The position numbers and the translations under genes are program-made. A stretch of 56,017 nt of DNA from an uncultured Alphaproteobacteria bacterium. GTDB lineage: Bacteria > Pseudomonadota > Alphaproteobacteria > SP197. The DNA is taken from contig CALIUG010000091.1 of the NCBI GenBank assembly GCA_938048755.1, positions 1-56,017 of the forward strand, in the 5' to 3' direction. Within the stretch, counting starts at the first letter, position 1; every line of letters begins with the position of its first letter. Under the pieces are notes generated by a model. It saw only the letters and a list, made by a program, of their open reading frames with translations, ran no database searches and was not told the DNA's origin. Positions 51,554 through 56,017 of the stretch are shown in pieces.

Positions 51554-53635
51554 ATGACCCGTGATCCCCGCTACGACATCCTGTTCGAGCCCCTGAAAAT
51601 CGGGCCCAAGACCGCACCCAACCGCTTCTACCAGGTGCCCCATTGCAACGGCATGGGCCGGGTCTACCCCAACGCCATGGTCGGCATGCGCGGCATGAAG
51701 GCCCAGGGCGGCTGGGGCATCGTGTGCACCGAACAGTGCGACTTCTACGCCAGTGGCGATGCCTCGCCCTATGCCGAGACCAACATGTGGGACAAGGGCG
51801 ACGAGGTCTATCTCGGACGCATGTGTGAGGAGGTTCACAAGTACGGCAGCCTTGCCGGCATCGAACTGGTCCACAACGGCCACGACACGCCCAATCTCTA
51901 TAGCCGGGAGGTTCCGATCGGCCCCATGGACCGGCCGATGAACTGGAGTCTTGCACCGATCCAGGCACGCGCAATGGACAAGCAGGACATTCGCGACTAC
52001 CGCCGGGCGCACAGACAGGCCGCGATCCGGGCACGCGACATCGGCTTCGATATGGTGATCGTCTATGCCGGCCACGACGGTACGGTGCCCAGCCACTTTC
52101 TGGCCAAGCGGCACAACCAGCGCACCGACGAATACGGTGGCAGTCTCGAGAACCGGCTGCGCCTGTTCCGTGAGCTTCTCGAAGAGGCAAAGGATGCGGT
52201 GGGCGGCGATATCGCGGTCACGGTGCGCTTCGCCGTCGACGAGATGATGGGTCCCGATGGTCTGGAATGGCACGCCGAGGGTCGCGAGGCGGTCGAGATG
52301 CTGGCCGAAATCCCCGACCTCTGGGATGTCAACGTCTCCGACTGGGACAATGACTCCAAGACCTCGCGTTTTGCTCCCGAAGGCTATCAGGAGGAATATG
52401 TCGCCTTCGTCAAACAGGTCACGACCAAGCCGGTCTCCACCGTCGGGCGCTACACCTCTCCTGACGCCATGGTCTCGGCGATCAAACGCGGCATCGTTGA
52501 CCTGATTGGTGCGGCACGCCCCTCGATTGCCGATCCCTTCCTGCCCCGCAAGGTCGAGGAGGGCCGGATCGAGGACATCCGTGAATGCATCGGCTGCAAT
52601 GTCTGCGTGGGCTGGACCCAGATGACCGCCCCGGCACGCTGCACCCAGAACCCCACCTTCAGTGAGGAATGGCGCAAGGACTGGCACCCGGAAACCCTGC
52701 CGGCTGCAGATTCGCAGGACCATGTTCTTATTGTCGGCTCCGGCCCGTCCGGTCTCGAGGCCGCACGGGCAGCAGGATTGCGTGGCTATCGCGTGACTCT
52801 TGCCGAGGCTCAGGACGAGCTTGGCGGGCGCGTCACGCTTGAAAGCGCCCTGCCCGGTTTTTCCGCCTGGGCGCGCGTGCGCGACTACCGCGTCGGCCAG
52901 ATCCAGAAGATGACCAATGTCGAGATCTACCGCGCCAGCAGGCTCGACGCGGATCAGGTTCTCGAGCTCGGTGCCGACCATGTCGCCATCGCAACAGGTG
53001 CAAGCTGGCGTCGCGACGGCTACGGACGCCACCTCACGTCACCGGTACCGGGAACCGATGCCGATCACGTTCTTACACCCGATGACATTCTTGCCGGGCG
53101 ACGCCCGTCGGGACAGAAGGTCATGCTCTACGATGACGACCACTACTACATGGCCAGCGTGATCGCAGAACTGCTCAGCAACGAAGGGCACGACGTCACA
53201 CTTGTGACGCCCCTGGCCACGATTGCCGCCTGGATGGTCCATACGCTGGAACACGGTGCCAACCAGGGACGCCTTCTGGAATCGGGCATCACGCTGATGC
53301 CCAACACAAACCTTCGTGCCGTGGAACCAGGGCAGGTGTTGCTGCATGACTCCGTCAAGGGTCAGGATGTCGAACATCAGGCTGACTCTGTCGTCATGGT
53401 GACGTCCCGTTCGCCCCAGGACGGGCTCTTTCATGAGATCAAAGCGGCCCTTGAGGCTCGACCCGATGTCAAGGCGCCCACACTGCGACGGATCGGCGAC
53501 TGCCAGGCGCCGGGCATCATTGCAACCGCCACCTATGAGGGCCACCGCTATGCCCGCGAACTCGGCAAGGAAATCGACCCCGTCGATGTTCCGTTCCGCC
53601 GCGAACGCATCGTGATTGAGCAGGCAAATCAGTGA
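51554..53635 (+). CDS. TMADH/DMADH-family iron-sulfur flavoprotein (copy 3)
   Basis: A 693-aa protein (MTRDPRYDILFEPLKIGPKT; AGGA site). NRFYQVPHC places C31 for 6-S-cysteinyl FMN; Q61 (CTEQCD) is in place of TMADH Tyr60. The triad Tyr/His is in VIVYAGHDG and the Asp in DWDNDSKTSRF. CX2CX2CX11C is CIGCNVCVGW ... ARCTQN. GSGPSGLEAARAAGLRG opens the second half. The TMADH Trp105 position is Val (IELVHNG), so the aromatic cage for a trimethylammonium group is not complete. It lies between the PMT-like methyltransferase and a hydroxyacid dehydrogenase plus the Rieske-less oxygenase. Probably a tertiary/secondary amine dehydrogenase with N-demethylase activity. Confidence 0.85.
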   Translation: MTRDPRYDILFEPLKIGPKTAPNRFYQVPHCNGMGRVYPNAMVGMRGMKAQGGWGIVCTEQCDFYASGDASPYAETNMWDKGDEVYLGRMCEEVHKYGSLAGIELVHNGHDTPNLYSREVPIGPMDRPMNWSLAPIQARAMDKQDIRDYRRAHRQAAIRARDIGFDMVIVYAGHDGTVPSHFLAKRHNQRTDEYGGSLENRLRLFRELLEEAKDAVGGDIAVTVRFAVDEMMGPDGLEWHAEGREAVEMLAEIPDLWDVNVSDWDNDSKTSRFAPEGYQEEYVAFVKQVTTKPVSTVGRYTSPDAMVSAIKRGIVDLIGAARPSIADPFLPRKVEEGRIEDIRECIGCNVCVGWTQMTAPARCTQNPTFSEEWRKDWHPETLPAADSQDHVLIVGSGPSGLEAARAAGLRGYRVTLAEAQDELGGRVTLESALPGFSAWARVRDYRVGQIQKMTNVEIYRASRLDADQVLELGADHVAIATGASWRRDGYGRHLTSPVPGTDADHVLTPDDILAGRRPSGQKVMLYDDDHYYMASVIAELLSNEGHDVTLVTPLATIAAWMVHTLEHGANQGRLLESGITLMPNTNLRAVEPGQVLLHDSVKGQDVEHQADSVVMVTSRSPQDGLFHEIKAALEARPDVKAPTLRRIGDCQAPGIIATATYEGHRYARELGKEIDPVDVPFRRERIVIEQANQ

Positions 53636-53699
53636 CTCGCCGGGCCCTGAGCGGAACAATCCCACGCACTGATGAACTCTGGCATGAAGGGAACTGCGC

Positions 53700-54668
53700 A
53701 TGGCTGCGCCACTACGCATTCTGATCCATACGGTTGATGCTGAAGGCATTGCCGCGAAGGTCGCAGAACGCCATCCGGATGCCGGGATCACGACCTGCAA
53801 CAGCTTTGCAGGCCTGCCTGAAGCAGCCAAGTGCGATCCTCATGTCGTCTTCTCGGACCTTTTCGAATCAAAGCGTTATCCCCGCGAAGCACTGATGAGT
53901 CAGCCTTCGCTGGGTTTCATTCATGTCTCGGGTGCGGGCATCAATCATCTGGCGCCCTGGGACACCGATAAGATCCAGGTCTGTAATGCCGGCGGTGTGC
54001 AGGACGAAGGTCTGGCGCAGTTCGCCATCGCGCGACTCATCGCCATGAACTGCAACTTTTTCCTCTATCACGACCAACAGAAGCGGCACGAATGGAAGGC
54101 CCACGACGTTCCCCACTCGACCGGCGGTTCGCTGACCGTGGTGGGGCTGGGCAGAATCGGTCAGGCCTGCGCGCGCGTCGCCCATGCCCTGGGCATGACG
54201 GTCTATGGCGTGCGCGCGCGCCCTGCACCCTGGGAACATGTGGAAACCGTGGTGCCGCCCGCGCGGATGCACGAGGTTCTGGCGCAGTCGGACTATGTCA
54301 TCGTGATCACGCCGCTGACCGAGGAAACGTCCGGCATGATCGATGATGCAGCCTTTGCCGCCATGAAACCGGGTGTCATGTTCCACGATATGTCTCGCGG
54401 CGGCGTGGTCGATGAAAATGCGTTGATGTCAGCTCTCAAGAGCGGACAGGTCCGCGCGGCGTCGCGCGATGTCTTTACCCAGGAGCCCCTGCCCGATGAC
54501 TCTCCCCTGTGGGACCTTGAGAACCTCTTCATCACACCCCACAACGCCGGCATGATCACCGGTGAGGACTATGACCGATTGAGCACAGAGGTTTTCCTCG
54601 ACAATCTGGATCGTTTCGTAAGAGGCGAGCCTCTGGTCAACGTCACCGATCCCGTTCGGGGTTACTGA
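53700..54668 (+). CDS. D-isomer-specific 2-hydroxyacid dehydrogenase (copy 2)
   Basis: A 322-aa protein (AAGGGA site). It has Rossmann GSLTVVGLGRIGQACARVAH at about 142-160 and the catalytic set: Arg in DMSRGGVVDENAL, Glu in FTQEPLPDDSPLW and His in LFITPHNAG. The HVSGAGINHL loop is at about 75-85. It should interconvert a 2-oxo acid and D-2-hydroxy acid with NAD(H) or NADP(H). It is 65 nt after TMADH-like copy 3 and 4 nt before the Rieske-less oxygenase, so the last two are probably co-translated. Confidence 0.87.
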   Translation: MAAPLRILIHTVDAEGIAAKVAERHPDAGITTCNSFAGLPEAAKCDPHVVFSDLFESKRYPREALMSQPSLGFIHVSGAGINHLAPWDTDKIQVCNAGGVQDEGLAQFAIARLIAMNCNFFLYHDQQKRHEWKAHDVPHSTGGSLTVVGLGRIGQACARVAHALGMTVYGVRARPAPWEHVETVVPPARMHEVLAQSDYVIVITPLTEETSGMIDDAAFAAMKPGVMFHDMSRGGVVDENALMSALKSGQVRAASRDVFTQEPLPDDSPLWDLENLFITPHNAGMITGEDYDRLSTEVFLDNLDRFVRGEPLVNVTDPVRGY

Positions 54669-54672
54669 GACC

Positions 54673-55656
54673 ATGACGCTCCTGCAAACCAAGCCATCGT
54701 TCGTGCCGCTCACCATTGCGCCCGAGCTGTCGCCGACCCTGCCGTCCTGGGTTTACCACGATCCCGACGTTCTGGATCTCGAGCGTGAGCGTGTGTTCGG
54801 ACGCAACTGGGTCTTTGTCGCCCATGCATCAGAGGTCGCGCCTGGACAGCCGTTCCATGGCGAGGTCAATGACGAACCGGTGATCCTCACTCGCAAGGTG
54901 GATGGCAGCCTGACTGCAACCGCCAGTAACCCGGCATCGGAAAGCCTGGCCCTCCGTGCCGAGACCCTGGCCGGCCTCGTCTTCGTCAACATGGATCCCC
55001 AGGCAGCTGGCCTGGCGGCACAGGCCCCCGACCTTGAGGCTTCGATCCGCGGCTTTGTTCCCGAGGCCGACGCGCTGGTGAAATGTCACAAGGTCGTTCA
55101 TGAGGTCGCAAGCAACTGGAAGGTCTTCGTGGAGAATTCGCTCGAGTGTTATCACTGCGAGCCCTGCCACCCCGGATTTTCCACCGACGTGGACATGGAA
55201 ACCTACCGCTCGTTCAGCGATGGAATCGTCACCATCCACACCAGCCAGCGTCAGCAAACACCCGAAATGGCCGGCAAGGGTCCGGCCGAGGCCGACCTGG
55301 TCGAGAAGTTCATGTACTGGTACGTCTGGCCCAGCACGGAAATCGATGCAACGCCGGGCGACCACCCACAGCTCTCCATCTATACGCGCAAGGCCGTGGG
55401 CCCGCATCGCCACCAGGTGACCGGCCACTACTACCGGTTGCCGGGGGATGGACTTTCGTCGGCCGAAAAGCAGGCTCTTGACGAGGATGCGACGGTTCGT
55501 GAGGACATTGCCATCTGCGAGGCGGTCCAGCGTGGTCTTGCCTCGCGCGGCTACTCTCAGGGCCGCTTCATTGTCGATGCAGAGCGCTCACACATCAGCG
55601 AACACTCGGTGCATCACTTCCAGTGCATGGTCTCAGACGCTCTTGATCTGCGATGA
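54673..55656 (+). CDS. Rieske-oxygenase alpha-subunit homologue lacking the Rieske cluster ligands
   Basis: A 327-aa protein homologous end-to-end to Rieske oxygenases of the ECYHC type: VYHDPDVLDLERERVFGRNW at the start, AGLVFVNMDPQAAGL, and SNWKVFVENSLECYHCEPCH with E158, H161 and H166; D278 in VREDIAICEAVQRGL completes the iron site. Between DGSL (about 80) and LALRAETLAG (about 91), where the family has CxHRG ... CPYHAW, there are no Cys or His ligands: roughly 47 residues are missing relative to the 27107-28252 protein, exactly covering both Rieske loops. The frame is intact. The catalytic site seems preserved, so it may use another electron source, need a Rieske partner, or have a non-redox role. 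Confidence 0.83.
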   Translation: MTLLQTKPSFVPLTIAPELSPTLPSWVYHDPDVLDLERERVFGRNWVFVAHASEVAPGQPFHGEVNDEPVILTRKVDGSLTATASNPASESLALRAETLAGLVFVNMDPQAAGLAAQAPDLEASIRGFVPEADALVKCHKVVHEVASNWKVFVENSLECYHCEPCHPGFSTDVDMETYRSFSDGIVTIHTSQRQQTPEMAGKGPAEADLVEKFMYWYVWPSTEIDATPGDHPQLSIYTRKAVGPHRHQVTGHYYRLPGDGLSSAEKQALDEDATVREDIAICEAVQRGLASRGYSQGRFIVDAERSHISEHSVHHFQCMVSDALDLR

Positions 55657-55694
55657 GCGCGTCAGGCTGAGCCTGCGCCAGGAGAACAGGACGC

Positions 55695-56017
55695 TTATGG
55701 CCGGACCTCATGGGCGGCAAGCGCCGCCTCGTTCATGTGTACGCCAAGCCCCGGCCTATCGCCGATCGTGACCGTGCCGCCCGCTATCCCGATATCGAGC
55801 GCACCGAACTGGCTGCAGAACGGTTCGTAATCGGGAAAGTATTCACCAATCAGGGCATTGGGCATGACCGCACAGGCATGTGCCATGGCTGCCACGGCCA
55901 CGAGGGGGCTGTTCCAGCAATGCGGAGCAATCTTCACACCGTGCTTCCCCGCCAACTCTGCGATCTCGAGCATCTCGAGAATCCCGCCGACACCAACGAT
56001 GTCAGGGTTGAGAATGT
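55695..56017 (-). CDS. Mandelate racemase/muconate lactonizing (enolase-superfamily) enzyme, 3' end
   Basis: The minus-strand frame enters at the window edge (ILNPDIVGVGGILEML), continues EIAELAGKHGVKIAPHCWNS and ends at TAA 55695-55697. ILNPDIVGVGGI is the C-terminal barrel strand with the conserved Asp region of MR/MLE proteins, and IAPHCWNSPLV the following strand. About 107 residues are visible; the N-terminal capping domain and the catalytic Lys residues are outside. A betaine epimerase of this superfamily (HpbD) acts in hydroxyproline-betaine catabolism, so this could be an epimerase or dehydratase of the local pathway; the substrate cannot be told from this part. Confidence 0.8.
   Translation of the reverse strand, partial: ILNPDIVGVGGILEMLEIAELAGKHGVKIAPHCWNSPLVAVAAMAHACAVMPNALIGEYFPDYEPFCSQFGALDIGIAGGTVTIGDRPGLGVHMNEAALAAHEVRP

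Noticed and set aside
51323-53032. A 569-codon minus-strand open frame
   Set aside because: It is antisense to the third TMADH-like gene and the end of the methyltransferase; its composition follows codon-position bias of the true genes.
1-56017. CRISPR array, tRNA or rRNA genes
   Set aside because: No regularly spaced short repeats, cloverleaf-like intergenic segments or rRNA-like stretches were seen; nearly all the sequence is covered by protein genes.

Overview
The window reads as a piece of a GC-rich alphaproteobacterial chromosome. Supporting signs are a DUF992 remnant, a divergent Lrp-type putR/putA pair, a DUF6165 gene beside glycosyltransferase-like genes, and a TAGAGCAT-type palindromic repeat of a kind common in this class. 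I see no tRNA, rRNA, CRISPR array or phage module. The content is dominated by catabolic oxidative enzymes: seven Rieske-oxygenase-type genes (one frameshifted, one without any Rieske ligands), five flavin/4Fe-4S oxidoreductases of the old-yellow-enzyme/trimethylamine-dehydrogenase type, two phytanoyl-CoA-dioxygenase-like proteins, two 2-hydroxyacid dehydrogenases, two class II aldolase-fold proteins, a sulfatase, a flavin amine oxidase and two periplasmic binding proteins.

Layout. (1) 1-586: the end of an IS3-family element inserted in a DUF992 gene, then two palindromic repeats. (2) 12605 down to 587 (minus strand): one long, tightly packed operon of four consecutive Rieske alpha subunits joined by 4-nt stop/start overlaps, a 654-aa flavoprotein, a small ABM-fold protein, a 655-aa paralogous flavoprotein, a methyltransferase, an acyl-CoA dehydrogenase and an XRE-cupin regulator. 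(3) 12714-14667 (plus): Rieske protein and class II aldolase, divergent from the operon. (4) 19225 down to 14672 (minus): CMD protein, aldolase, hydroxyacid dehydrogenase, PhyH and sulfatase; divergent from it, 19316 (plus) encodes a Cys-FMN TMADH-like enzyme. Regions 2-4 share a 24-bp dyad (TGAAA...TTTCA) at three promoter sites. (5) 21.5-24 kb: M19 dipeptidase lipoprotein and a nonsense-interrupted subtilase. (6) 24-28.3 kb: phnX, divergent from a TcuA-like flavoprotein, an FCD-type GntR regulator and a CntA/GbcA-like Rieske oxygenase, with a perfect ATTGTATACAAT operator between. (7) 28.2-36.4 kb: TPR/glycosyltransferase, putR, a putA broken by two in-frame stops, FAH hydrolase, DUF6165, and a glycosyltransferase/2OG-oxygenase fusion. 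(8) 36.4-41.2 kb: HyuA/HyuB and a truncated tandem-repeat protein. (9) 41.6-48.7 kb: second TMADH-like enzyme, two binding proteins, amine oxidase and a LysR regulator, with a matching TTAAT-N5-ATTAA box upstream of both binding proteins. (10) 48.9-55.7 kb (plus): EEP phosphatase/nuclease, PhyH, PEAMT-like methyltransferase, third TMADH-like enzyme, hydroxyacid dehydrogenase and a Rieske-less oxygenase; then the 3' end of an enolase-superfamily gene.

Working model (inference): an island for catabolism of N-methylated or quaternary ammonium compounds. Rieske oxygenases would remove the first N-methyl group, TMADH/StcD-like flavoproteins would remove later ones, and amine oxidase, hydroxyacid dehydrogenases, aldolases, acyl-CoA dehydrogenase, HyuAB and (before its decay) PutA would process the carbon skeleton. 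No ferredoxin or Rieske reductase is encoded here, so electron donors must be elsewhere or be unconventional. The strongest candidates for something new are the Rieske-less oxygenase at 54673-55656, the mosaic Rieske protein at 10273-11436 whose two domains match two different neighbours, and the shared 24-bp operator. Several genes are freshly broken (IS insertion, one frameshift, three in-frame stops), suggesting relaxed selection, as in a host-associated lineage, or assembly error.
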